Assembly: GCA_016710365.1 (NCBI GenBank)
Contig: JADJVW010000005.1
Location: 124,001-188,000 of the forward strand
Direction: 5' to 3'
Source: Candidatus Caldilinea saccharophila
GTDB taxonomy: Bacteria > Chloroflexota > Anaerolineae > Caldilineales > Caldilineaceae
Length of the DNA: 64,000 nucleotides
The translations under genes were made by a program, and so were the position numbers. The number at the start of each line of letters is the position of its first letter. Position 1 is the first letter of the stretch. A model generated the notes under the pieces. It was not told the DNA's origin. It did no database searches and worked only from the letters and a program-made list of their open reading frames with translations. Shown piece by piece: positions 8,785 to 19,700 of the stretch.

Positions 8785-9276
8785 ATGTCTGATCTAATCG
8801 TACTGACCTTTGACACCGAAGAAGAAGCCGGCAACGTCCGTGAAGCCATTCACAGGGAGCAGAAACAGGACCTGGTGAGCTTGGATGATTCGGCCGTGGT
8901 GGTGCGCGACAAACATGGCAAAATCCATGTCAAGAACGAGTTGGACCGTGGCGTGAAGATCGGCGCGGTCGGCGGCGGGGTGCTTGGCCTGTTGATCGCA
9001 GGCATTTTCTTCCCGTTCGCTGGCATTCTCATCGGCGTGCTGGGTGGCATGGGCGTCGGCGCGTTGGCCAATCTGGGTGTTCAGAAGAAGTTTGTCAAAG
9101 AAGTGTCCGACAAACTGGAGCCGGGCACCTCAGCCATATTCCTGATCGTCCGCCATGCCAATGCCGCGGCGGTCGTGGCCGCTCTGAAGCCGTACAAGGG
9201 CGAAATCTATCAGTCCACCCTGGACACGGAAGATGAAGAGACGCTGCGCCGGGTATTGAAGGATCGCACGGAGTAA
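8785..9276 (+). CDS. DUF1269 family membrane protein, paralogue 2
   Basis: 163 residues with the full DUF1269 layout: MSDLIVLTFDTEEEAGNVRE, then the VVVRDKHGKIHVKNE strand pair, a Gly-rich hydrophobic hairpin (about residues 53-85, GGGVLGLLIAGIFFPFAGIL), KFVKEVSDKLEPGTSAIFLI, and a C-terminal helix. This is the family's usual size. AAAAGGAG lies seven bases before the ATG. It is about 150 bases upstream of another DUF1269 gene. The pair probably arose by duplication and is likely stress-related by context. Biochemical role unknown. Confidence 0.9.
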   Translation: MSDLIVLTFDTEEEAGNVREAIHREQKQDLVSLDDSAVVVRDKHGKIHVKNELDRGVKIGAVGGGVLGLLIAGIFFPFAGILIGVLGGMGVGALANLGVQKKFVKEVSDKLEPGTSAIFLIVRHANAAAVVAALKPYKGEIYQSTLDTEDEETLRRVLKDRTE

Positions 9277-9305
9277 CAAGACAACCTTAAAGTGATGGGC
9301 GATAG

Positions 9306-9368
9306 AACCGAGTTTCTTGTTTGTTTGTAGGGTTCGTCTGGTCGCGCTAGCCCAGCTACTCGGTTTTT
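9306..9368 (+). terminator. Hairpin with AACCGAGT/ACTCGGTT arms and T-tract
   Basis: Arms 9306-9313 and 9358-9365 pair over eight bases and the right arm runs into TTTTT. The ~44-base loop contains a smaller GC-rich hairpin (CTGG...CTAG). It separates the two DUF1269 genes and looks like an intrinsic terminator or a degenerate hairpin repeat. Confidence 0.55.
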
Positions 9369-9425
9369 AAAGTCACATAACTTGAGCGGATTTATGAATT
9401 TCACAAACGTAAAGGAGAGACTCTG

Positions 9426-9917
9426 ATGGCATCACTGACCGTATGGAAGTTTGAAACCCCAGATGGCGCACAGGAAGCGCTGTCAAAACTTACTGAACTA
9501 TCCAAGCAGCATCTGCTTGTCATCCAGGACGCTGCTGTAGTTTCCTGGCCTGCCGGCAAGAAGAAGCCCAAGACACACCAGGCGCGTAACTTGGCTGGCG
9601 CCGGGGCGCTGAGCGGCGCCTTTTGGGGGATGCTCTTTGGGCTGATATTTTTCATCCCGTTTTTTGGCCTTGCCATCGGCGCCGCAATGGGGGCGCTGGC
9701 CGGTCACTTCAGCGACTATGGCATCGACGATGACTTCATGAAGAGTGTGCGCGATCAGGTGACCGAAGGCACATCGGCGCTCTTTCTGATGGCGGATCAG
9801 GTGACCGAAGACAAAGTCGCCGAAGCCTTCAAGGACACCAAGATGAGTCTGATCAAGTCGAATCTGTCGGCGGAGCAGGAAGCCAAACTCAACGCCGATT
9901 TCGGCGACGAGACGTAG
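9426..9917 (+). CDS. DUF1269 family membrane protein, paralogue 3
   Basis: 163 residues with the same architecture as the gene at 8785 but divergent in sequence: MASLTVWKFETPDGAQEALS, AAVVSWPAGKKKPKTHQ, a Gly/Ala/Phe-rich hydrophobic hairpin (about residues 58-95), then FMKSVRDQVTEGTSALFLM. The loop before the membrane hairpin is basic (KKKPK), unlike the other copies. AAAGGAG lies about ten bases before the ATG. A 14-base hairpin follows the stop codon. Confidence 0.9.
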   Translation: MASLTVWKFETPDGAQEALSKLTELSKQHLLVIQDAAVVSWPAGKKKPKTHQARNLAGAGALSGAFWGMLFGLIFFIPFFGLAIGAAMGALAGHFSDYGIDDDFMKSVRDQVTEGTSALFLMADQVTEDKVAEAFKDTKMSLIKSNLSAEQEAKLNADFGDET

Positions 9918-9953
9918 AAATCAACCGTAGCGGTTGAAACCACGGTGTATCAC

Positions 9954-9988
9954 CGGCGGACAGAAGCCCTGGATGCTTCTGTCCGCCG
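9954..9988 (+). terminator. 14-base stem-loop after the DUF1269 gene
   Basis: CGGCGGACAGAAGC (9954-9967) pairs perfectly with 9975-9988 around a seven-base loop. There is no long T-tract. It lies 36 bases after the stop at 9917, and a small TCAACCG/CGGTTGA hairpin at about 9921-9937 precedes it. Confidence 0.65.
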
Positions 9989-10036
9989 TAGTCTCTATCG
10001 ATTCAACCAGTTGTTTTGTAATTACAGGAGAAAACC

Positions 10037-10339
10037 ATGCCTTGTCTGTTCGCTTTGCTCGGCGCCTTTGCGCCACGTATCGCTCTCTTCTTTTTATGGA
10101 TCTTTACCCCTCTAGTGAACACTTCGTTCAACGGCTGGATACTTCCCTGGCTCTGGCCGATCCTCGGCATCATCTTCCTCCCCTTTACGACGCTACTGTA
10201 TGTGCTGGTGGTCGGTCCGCTTGGCCCCACCAATTTCTGGGGCTGGTTGGTCGTCTTCCTCGGCTTCCTGATCGATCTGCGCGCCTATTCTGACGCTGCC
10301 GCCAACCGCAATCGGATGCCGGGTATGGCTACAGCCTAA
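10037..10339 (+). CDS. Small conserved membrane protein
   Basis: 100 residues with three hydrophobic segments (about 2-26, 32-62 and 63-82), Trp/Pro-rich loops (GWILPWLWPILG, GPTNFWGWLVVFLG) and a polar C-terminal tail. From memory, similar short proteins beginning MPCL are scattered in Actinobacteria and Chloroflexota without an assigned function. ATG 10037 follows ACAGGAG at good distance. It is probably an inner-membrane protein and stands alone between hairpins. Confidence 0.7.
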   Translation: MPCLFALLGAFAPRIALFFLWIFTPLVNTSFNGWILPWLWPILGIIFLPFTTLLYVLVVGPLGPTNFWGWLVVFLGFLIDLRAYSDAAANRNRMPGMATA

Positions 10340-10361
10340 TAGTCTGCCAATCATCACTGCT

Positions 10362-10428
10362 TGCATTTCGGGAATGAGCCAGGCGCGTTTCGTTTGGCAG
10401 GTTTTTTCTGACCCATTCCCGGAATGCA
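10362..10428. terminator. Imperfect inverted repeat between membrane protein and MFS gene
   Basis: Arms TGCATTTCGGGAATG (10362-10376) and CATTCCCGGAATGCA (10414-10428) pair with one mismatch across a 37-base loop. The loop holds GCCAGGCGCG...TTGGC followed by six T. The inner hairpin with T-tract could terminate transcription on the plus strand. Confidence 0.5.
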
Positions 10429-10466
10429 ACTCATCAAAGCACCATCATCGTTCCAAATAAAATTCT

Positions 10467-12126
10467 ATGGGAAGATGGCATTGGGCGGAGTGGACCAGCA
10501 AAATCACGGGCATGATTCAGAGTTTACCAGGGCCTGGTAAACTCATCTTTGGCGGCTTGTCAGAGAATCCTCAAGCGTTCCGTGTCCTGGCAGCTTGTCT
10601 GCTGGCGATCTTTGCCACCTACTGGACGCCTCCGGTAATTACGCTGAGTTCGCCCCCCATCCAACAGGGACTGCGTGACATCGGTAGTGGGACGCCTTTT
10701 TTGGTGGGCGCCGGCTATCTGCTCCTGGCCATCCTGACCCTTGTGGGTGGCGTTACAGGCGATGTAGTCGGACGCAAACGTTTTTTGCTGGTCGGGCTGG
10801 TCGGGATTGTGCTTGCCAATGTGTTAGGCCTGTTCTGGCTGGACACGCCCATGTATGCGCGCGTTCAACTGCTTTTCAAACTTGCGCAGACAGCCATCGC
10901 ACCGATGTCGATTGCGCTTGTCACCGTGACGTTTTTGCCCAGCGTGCGCCCTTTTGCCTACGGCATGATCTTCGGCGGTCAAGGCATTGCACTTGCCTCT
11001 GCGCCGAGCCTTAACTGGCTGCTGGGACAGGTCGGGATTGGGCGTCTCAGTTTTCTGCCCTCGATCGTCTTGGGCATTGTTGGCTTTTGGCATGTGCGCA
11101 AAGATGTCTACGAAGTCGCAACGGGCCGGAATATCCCAAAGCGCGAATTGATCGTCAATTTGCTGTGGAGCATCGCAGTTTTGGGGGCGATTTTTGGGCT
11201 GATCGGCGTCAGCAATGATGTAACTGCTGAGAATACAGTGCTAGCCATTGCCATTGGACTTGTCGCGTTGTTGATCGGGTATCGTTGGTTCTATACGCGC
11301 TTCCGTCGGCGCGACAAAATCAAGCTCTACGATGTGCGCAACCTTTCCCTGGCGATTCTTGCCGGGGTTGCACTGGCCATGGCGCAAGGCACGCTTTTCT
11401 ATCAGATCTGGCCCTACTTCGAACATGTGCAAGGGGTAGGTCCAGTGATGGCAGGCATGCAAGTTGCGCCCTATTTTCTCAGCATGTTGGTGGGGACAAC
11501 ACTCGTCGTCCGCCTGTCCATGCGCTTTGGGGCGCGCCGGCTCATGTCCGGCGGTCTGCTGCTGATGGCGGCCGGTCTGGCCATGCTCGCTCCCATTGCG
11601 ACCGACACCCCTTATGTCTACATGGTGCTGCCCTGGCGCTCATGGGGCTGGGGCTGGGCATTGCCGGACCAGCACCGTTGTGGTGTTGAGTGCACCGCCA
11701 CCCAGCTTGATCGGAATGGGTGCTGCGATCAATACGGCGGCCGGACAGTCTGGTTATGCGCTAGGCATCGTATGGTCCAGTTTTGTGTTGACGGGCATTG
11801 CGAACAACACGTTCGATGCGCAGCTTCACCAGGCCGGGATATCGCCTATTGTCGTGCAAAGCCTTAATAATGTATGGAACAAAATTTTCGCCCGCACTGT
11901 ATCGGGTAATGGCGCGAGCGCTGTGGGTGACTTGGCGCCTGACCTGACCCAATGGTTGAATGCTCAGTTTGCCGCAGCCTACACTGCTGCGCTAGGACAG
12001 ACGCTGCTGCTGATGGCTGGCGTGTTGGCAATCGTGGCTGTGGTGCTGTTTGTTGGTATGCAACGCGGCCTGCAAGGATCCTTCATCCAGCCAATCGCCA
12101 CCACACAAGATCCAGGCCAGCAATAA
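10467..12126 (+). CDS. MFS transporter, DHA2-like with about 14 TM segments (two frameshifts)
   Basis: Major facilitator superfamily exporter. The first ~390 residues carry about ten to eleven hydrophobic segments, the loop signature GDVVGRKRFLLVG (MFS motif A-like) and RFGARRLMSGG in the second half. At about 11632 CCC should be CCCC (giving LPLALMGLGLGIAG), and at about 11685 TTGTGG should be TTGGTGG. With both bases restored the protein continues through SLIGMGAAINTAAGQSG, a motif C-like stretch, to the stop at 12126, about 553 residues. ATG 10467 has no good ribosome binding site and ATG 10512 is an alternative. The substrate is unknown; drug or small-molecule efflux is the family norm. 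Confidence 0.8.
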
Positions 12127-12240
12127 AAGCTACTTCGCTAGATTGGCATACGCAGGTGTAAAAGTGCATGAGTGGGTGGTAGAATATTGCTCAGCGTCAA
12201 TTTCATCATTCTCAACCAATCGACTGGGATGGAGTTTCTT

Positions 12241-13848
<1,608 letters not shown>

Positions 13849-13979
13849 CGCTCATAAGTACACGCTCGGTATGTGGGAAAATGTGGAGAAGAGCAGTGCG
13901 TGCGAAGAGAGCGGCAACCGCCAACTGACGCCTGCGTACGGGAGCAACGGCCAGCAGACGGTCAACGACACCGTGGCCC

Positions 13980-14019
13980 AAAATCGACCGCCACCCAGGT
14001 TTGGGTGGCGGTCGATTTT
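13980..14019. terminator. Perfect 18-base stem, bidirectional terminator
   Basis: AAAATCGACCGCCACCCA (13980-13997), loop GGTT, then its exact complement at 14002-14019 ending in TTTT. A-tract before and T-tract after make it functional from both sides, which fits its place between the plus-strand GH13 gene and the minus-strand 5'-nucleotidase. The 130 bases between the GH13 stop and this hairpin hold nothing recognisable. Confidence 0.88.
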
Positions 14020-14024
14020 ATACG

Positions 14025-14650
14025 GTAGGTCACGCTACCAGCGTGACGGCATTGGTTGCCGCACGATGCGCCGGTGTGCGTCGGGCTGGTAGCCCGACCT
14101 ACGTTTTCACTTTCTTGTAGGTCACGCTGGTAGCGTGATGGCATTGGTTGCCGCACGATGCGCCGGGATGCGTCGGGCTGGTAGCCCGACCTACGTTTCA
14201 TCTCCTCGTAGGTCACGCTACCAGCGTGACGGCATTGGTTGCCGCACGATGCGCCGGGGTAGGTCGGGCTGGTAGCCCGACCACGTTTCATTTCTCGTAG
14301 GTCACGCTACCAGCGTGACGATATTGGTGCCGCACGATGCGCCAGATGCGTCGGCTGATAGCCCGACCTACGTTTCATTTTCTTGTAGGTCACGCTACCA
14401 GCGTGACGGTGATTGGTTGCCGCACGATGCGCCGGGATGCGTCGGGCTGGTAGCCCGACCTACGTTTCATTTCCTCGTAGGTCACGCTACCAGCGTGACG
14501 ATATTGGTTGCCGCACGATGCGCCGGGATGCGTCGGGCTGGTAGCCCGACGCATCTACGTTTCACTTTCTTGTAGGTCACGCTACCAGCGTGACGGCATT
14601 GGTTGCCGCAAATTGCGCCGGGATACGTCGGGCTGGTAGCCCGACCTACG
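14025..14650. repeat. REP/BIME-like tandem array, seven units of about 91 bases
   Basis: Units begin with GTAGGTCACGCT at 14025, 14117, 14208, 14297, 14385, 14477 and 14572 (periods 88-95). Each holds two hairpins. Hairpin A is GTCACGCTACCAGCGTGAC (first copy 14029-14047). After a spacer of about 32 bases with GGTTGCCGCACGATGCGCC comes hairpin B, GTCGGGCTGGTAGCCCGAC (14080-14098), followed by CTACGTTTCA and a pyrimidine-rich link. The 3-base loops are ACC in A and GGT in B, so the two hairpins face each other. The second unit has its A loop flipped to GGT. The array ends exactly at the stop codon of the 5'-nucleotidase gene. Confidence 0.95.
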
Positions 14651-16537
14651 TTAGTCCACAAACGCGGCCTGATTGGCTACAAACGGGATCCAGGCCTGCT
14701 GGCGAAGGATGCGCCCTTCCGTGACCTGGCTGATCGGCACGTAGGTCTGCGTCAAGTTCTTGAAGGGCCACGTATCCTGGATGTAGGACTGTACGACGTC
14801 AGCCATGATCAGGAAGGTGTCCAATTGGCCGGTTCCGCCCTCGGCGGGCGTAAATGAACTGTAGCCGTCGCCGCCGGTCAACATGAAGTTGTTTGTCACC
14901 ACCAGATAATCTTTGCCAAGATCAAGCGGTTCGTAAGCCAGCTCCGTGGCAGCGGCCATCACGTTTTCCGTGGCGACTTCCACCCAGGCAACGCGGGTAT
15001 TGGGCGCACCAAAGGGATTCCACGTAAAGCGCAGACCGGCTACCTGTGGGAAACGCCCGGCGCCGCTTTCCGCCTGGCTGACGCCATTCTCCAGCGCGGC
15101 CTTGAGACCGGCGCCCTTGACGATCACCGTCGCCACCGTGTTGCCAAAGGGCAGCACCTCCAGCAGATTGCCCACGGTTACTCTGCCGGCTTGCATACTG
15201 GAACGAATGCCGCCGCCGTTTGTGATGCACACGATCGGCAGGTTGTTGGGGTTGAAGTTTGGCTTCAGGATGATCTGCCGGCGCAGCGCGTCGGTAATCA
15301 AGTTGCCCAGATTGGTTTCCCGGCTGCGCACATTGGCGCGCGCGCCGTCCAGCAACAGCGCGGCTTCGGCAAATTGCATCCCACGCAGGGCATCGACGCC
15401 CGGCTTGAAGTCGTCCACGATCTTTGTCTCGAACGCAGCGTCGGGGATGATGGGCGCGCCTTCATCGGGCAACAGCGCACGCGCGGCCGGCGTGATCCCA
15501 TCCGCCCAAACCGGGTCGATCTCGCCGCTCACCACCGCGATGTCGCCATTCGCGTCGAACTCGACGCCGATGTTGCCTACCCACTTGCCCCACTCCCAAT
15601 CCTGCGTGACGATCACGTCTTTGCCGTCCGGGTCATTGACCACTTGCGGATACGCAGCGATGCGGTTGATGCCCAATGGCCAGGTGTTCTGCGCGCCAGG
15701 AATCAGCGGGGTGTGGCTGTGCCCACCCACGATCAGGCTGATGCCGCGCACCTTGGCTGCAAGATCCAGATCAGCCAGATAGCCGACGTGGGTCAGCGCG
15801 ACGACGATCTCGGCGCCGGCTGCTTTCAGCGCGTCGACCTGCGCCTGCGCCACAGCAACCAGGTTGTCGTTAAACACCAGATCTTTGCTGGGGCTGCTCA
15901 GCAAGGGCGTGTCCGGCGCGGTCAGCCCGAAGAGGCCGATCTGCTTGCCGCTGGGCAGCGTCACAATTGTGCCGTCGCCCAGTTTGCCGTCAGGCGTATT
16001 GGCGCCGGTGACTTTGAGCGCAGCCAGCGGCGAGGTCGCGCCTGTCTTCAGCGCGATATTGGCGCTCAGCATGGGGAATTGCGCGCCAGCGATAAAGTTC
16101 GCCAGCGTTTGGTCGCCTTTGTCGAACTCATGATTGCCGACTGCGACCGCGTGATAATCCAGGCCGTTGTAGAAAAAGAGGTCGGCCTGCCCCTCGTACA
16201 GGTTGAAATAGAGCGTGCCTTGGAAGACATCGCCGGCATCCAAAAATAGGATATCCTGGGCAGGGTTCGCGGTTTTGATGGCTTCAAACATCGTTTTGCG
16301 CCGGGCAACGCCGCCGAAGTCACGCGCAGGCGCTGGATTGCCGCTGCCGATGGTGACACTCACCGGTTCGATGCGGGCGTGATGGTCGTTCGTATGGACG
16401 ACGCGCATCGCATAATTTGCCGCGCCTGCGTTGGCCAGAACAAGGCGATAGCTCCCGTCGGCGTATTGATACAGCACAGCCCCGGCGCCCAGGGCAACCA
16501 TTCCCTTCAGAAAACTACGTCGGCTCATCGTAGACAT
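14651..16537 (-). CDS. Tat-exported 5'-nucleotidase / 2',3'-cyclic phosphodiesterase family
   Basis: 628 residues. The twin-arginine signal SRRSFLKG (about residues 5-12) and a hydrophobic stretch indicate folded export. The N-terminal calcineurin-like metallophosphatase domain shows NDHHARIEP (family D-x-H-like metal site), FLDAGDVFQGT, GNHEFDKG and VGGHSHTPL. The C-terminal 5'-nucleotidase substrate-binding domain shows TNGGGIRSSM and LPFGNTVATV. This family removes phosphate from extracellular nucleotides for nucleoside and phosphate salvage. AAAAGGAG lies nine bases before ATG 16537. The TAA at 14651-14653 abuts the REP-like array, so the 3' UTR would start with hairpins. Confidence 0.92.
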   Translation of the reverse strand: MSTMSRRSFLKGMVALGAGAVLYQYADGSYRLVLANAGAANYAMRVVHTNDHHARIEPVSVTIGSGNPAPARDFGGVARRKTMFEAIKTANPAQDILFLDAGDVFQGTLYFNLYEGQADLFFYNGLDYHAVAVGNHEFDKGDQTLANFIAGAQFPMLSANIALKTGATSPLAALKVTGANTPDGKLGDGTIVTLPSGKQIGLFGLTAPDTPLLSSPSKDLVFNDNLVAVAQAQVDALKAAGAEIVVALTHVGYLADLDLAAKVRGISLIVGGHSHTPLIPGAQNTWPLGINRIAAYPQVVNDPDGKDVIVTQDWEWGKWVGNIGVEFDANGDIAVVSGEIDPVWADGITPAARALLPDEGAPIIPDAAFETKIVDDFKPGVDALRGMQFAEAALLLDGARANVRSRETNLGNLITDALRRQIILKPNFNPNNLPIVCITNGGGIRSSMQAGRVTVGNLLEVLPFGNTVATVIVKGAGLKAALENGVSQAESGAGRFPQVAGLRFTWNPFGAPNTRVAWVEVATENVMAAATELAYEPLDLGKDYLVVTNNFMLTGGDGYSSFTPAEGGTGQLDTFLIMADVVQSYIQDTWPFKNLTQTYVPISQVTEGRILRQQAWIPFVANQAAFVD

Positions 16538-16598
16538 TGAGGTGGACTCCTTTTATCCTGATTGGTTAAGTATACGTTCAAACAACTTTCCGTTTTAC

Positions 16599-16632
16599 AC
16601 CTTCCAGGAAGCTGCGGAGCTTCCTGGAAGGT
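16599..16632 (-). terminator. Perfect 15-base stem with 4-base loop
   Basis: ACCTTCCAGGAAGCT (16599-16613), loop GCGG, exact complement at 16618-16632. It lies between the kinase/nucleotidyltransferase gene (stop at 16760) and the 5'-nucleotidase start, both on the minus strand, so it probably ends the upstream transcript. A partial copy of the same hairpin sits at 63707-63726. The rest of the 222-base gap shows only the nucleotidase ribosome binding site and a TATACT box without a good -35. Confidence 0.7.
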
Positions 16633-16759
16633 ATGGATGTAATCTTCGGACGAACGCTTAGGATGGGATCAAGCAGAAGTTCCAGATGGTCTATACGCAT
16701 CACGAAGTAGATGCGCTGCAAGTATATCACGACCGTACTTTTCATAGCAGTGAGATAGG

Positions 16760-19700
16760 TCATCTCCACTCGCATAGCGTCTCCAGGTAGGCGGCCGACC
16801 CGTCGCGCAGCCAGCCGTCGAGCTGCGCCACTTCCTTAAGCTGCTGCCCACGCACGCGCGGCACGGCCACAAATGCACAGTCGAAACCGGGCAGCGTAGT
16901 CATATCGCCCCACAATTTCTCGAACTGCGTCACCGGATAGACATCTTCCTGACCCTTGCCCCAGCGCTTCTTGACATCCTTGAGCGTGATGTACGTCGGC
17001 ATACGCGCGGCCAGCGTGCGCACCGCCGCGGCGACTTTAGCTTCGTCGGCAAGATCAGCGCGCGTCAGCCCAAAAGCCGCCAGCAATTGGTCGATGTCGA
17101 TCCAATAGGTGGCGGAGTTGTAGTAGGTCAGGTTGAATTCGATCTCCTCGCGCGGGAGCGACAGCCCCTCGACCAGCCGCAGCCGTCCGTCGACGCGCGC
17201 TAGACCGCCCCCGCGATCCTCGATGCGCCGCGTGATCACTTCCGTCGTCATGGCTTTGCCGCTCTGGATGTGATAGCCCAGCAACAGTGGGTCGGCGTCA
17301 GCGCCCAGCGTATCGATGTTGTGCACCAGCAAATGGCGCAGGTTGGGACGTTCAACCAGCAACTGCGCCAGCACGCCGTTGCGCAACAGGTTCGGGGTCT
17401 CGTACCAGTGCCCCACCGGATGCAGACACTGTTGCGGCGCGTTGTCGGTGTAGTCGCTGCCTTCGCCCGTCTGCTGCGCCCACTGGAGCAGCGCAGCGTG
17501 CAAGCTCGCACGCATCTTCTGCGCCTGCACGTCAAGCAACTGCTGCGGCATTTCCTCCCAGGCAAAACGCAAGTCACGCGCCATCGGCGTCAGGCGCAGC
17601 CCCACCGCGCGCCCCGGCGACAGCAGCAATGACCCCGGATAGCCGTGGTGCTGGGTGCGCGCCAGAAAGCCGGCGACAGGTGCGTGGGTCAGATAGCTCG
17701 TGGTGATGACGTGAGCCAGCGGCGCGCCCGCCAGCCGGCTGATGCGCCGGCTCTTGGCCAGATGCACCTCGATAAAGTTGCGATGCTTGCCGCCGAGTCG
17801 CGCAAAAGGATTGAGCGCCTTGACCACACCCGCGCCTTTGGTCCAGCGGCTGCCCGCACCGCCTGCCAGCGAGACTACGGCCACCGCGCCCTCTGCCAGC
17901 GCGTCCATGCCGAGCGTGCGCAGCGCAGCCTGTTCCGATACGGAAAGGCGCGCCAGGTCGGCCACGTCACCCGGCGCAACATCCTCGATGACTGAACGCA
18001 CCGGCAGGCGATTCTGCGCCAGTCCGATACGCCCGCTGCGCAGGTCGGCGCGAATCTGCTCGTGCTGTACGCGATCAAACCCGTTCGCATCGAGCAGCGC
18101 GGCCAGGCTTTGCTGGCGGCCATCGGCATGGTCGCGCGGGGGCAGCAAGCGGTCGAAGATCGATTGAATCATACCGGAGAGCGCAGGTTGTGTGCGTGCG
18201 GCCGCGCCGAAAGCGTCCAGTTCGGCGCGGCGGAACGCGGAGAGATGGCGCTGTTCGTGGCGGATCAAGGCGGGTGCGGTCAGCATGTAATAGCCGGCGG
18301 GCATCAACGCCTGGTCGCCGGTGCGTAATTCCGCCCACGTCCCGCGCTCGTTGATCGCAAATTCGTAGACGACCGGCTCCATGGCAAAAGGCGCAGCGCT
18401 CTCCAGTTCACACTTGACCTCGCCCATCATCGTCACAAGCCAATCCTGCGCCTCGGCCTTGCGCTGCGGTGCAAAGATGAAGCCCATGCCGCCGCCGGCC
18501 ATCCCACCCAGCATCCAGAAGCCCCAAAAATCGTCGCCAAACGCGGCGCGCGCCCGCGCGATCAGCGTCTCGGTGTAGAGATTGCTTGCCCACGGAATGA
18601 TCGTCTGGATCGGGCCGCGAAAGTTGCGTTCGGTGGCGGCGCCGAGACCGCGGATGTCACCCTGCCGGAGCAACTCTGTGATCTGCTCGTAAATGCGCAT
18701 CGCTTCCTGGCGGCCTGCCCATTCAGCCTCGGCGCGCAGCAGGTATTTTTCCGTCACCATCTCCAGGATCGGCCCGACATCCTGCGCCATGCCGCCGTGG
18801 ACAAGTACAAGGCTCTCCTGCAGGCTGGCGCGTGTGGCGGGCGTCACCTCCTCGCGCGATAAGATCGTGTGCTGCGGCAGCAGGCGCCCGCGCGAGACGC
18901 CATACTCCGGGTCCTCCTCAGAGGCTTCGACGCCTTGAATCAGCTTCATGCCAGGCCAGACGCCGCCCGAATCCTGCCAGCCGCCGCCAGAGCCGCCCAG
19001 CCACTCGCCAAGGATCGCGCGCGCTGCGACGACGCGGCGCTCCTCCTCACTGAGCGCGCCGGTGAGCGAACGCGTCTGCCCCGTGGCGCGCATACAGACC
19101 GCGATCAGCGACGCCAGCAGATTCGTCGAGACCGCCAGCCGCGAACCTTTGGGAATCCCGTTGACCTGACTGACGATTTCAATGCCGTACCCAGGGCGAA
19201 TCAACCGCGCCAGCAAGTCGGCCAGCGATTGCTCAGAGCCTTCAATGCCGGGCGGCACAATGCCCGCCGCAATCACAGCGGCCTTGAGCAGCCCCAGGTA
19301 ATCGCGCGCGAAGTCGAAAACCTCAGCGAGTGAAGTAATTTCTGCAACCGCGCCGAGATCTACGCTCACGAGACGCAGGATCGGCTGGTCGATGACGCGG
19401 AAGAAGCTTTCCACCGGCGGGCGCGGCTTTCCATCCCCCTGCCCGCGCACGGCCAGGTCGATCGAGATATTGAGCACGCGCGCTCCTTCGGGGTAGTCCA
19501 TGCCTAGGAAGAAGATATCGCTCCAGCCGCTGTGGCTGAGATCCATGCGCACGGGTGTGGCCTCGTGGAGGACGGGGAAGAGGTGAGTGGGAGGGTGGAG
19601 GCTTGGGGTATTGGGGTCTTTGGGGTGTGGGGTAGTTGGGTTGGACACATCCTCGCAACCCGACGGCCCCAAGCCCCCACCTCTCAAAGACCCGATTTCC

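Noticed and set aside
14025..14650. CRISPR-like array
   Set aside because: Spacers between hairpins are conserved from unit to unit, the units are ~91 bases with two palindromes, and there are no cas genes. This is a REP/BIME-type array.
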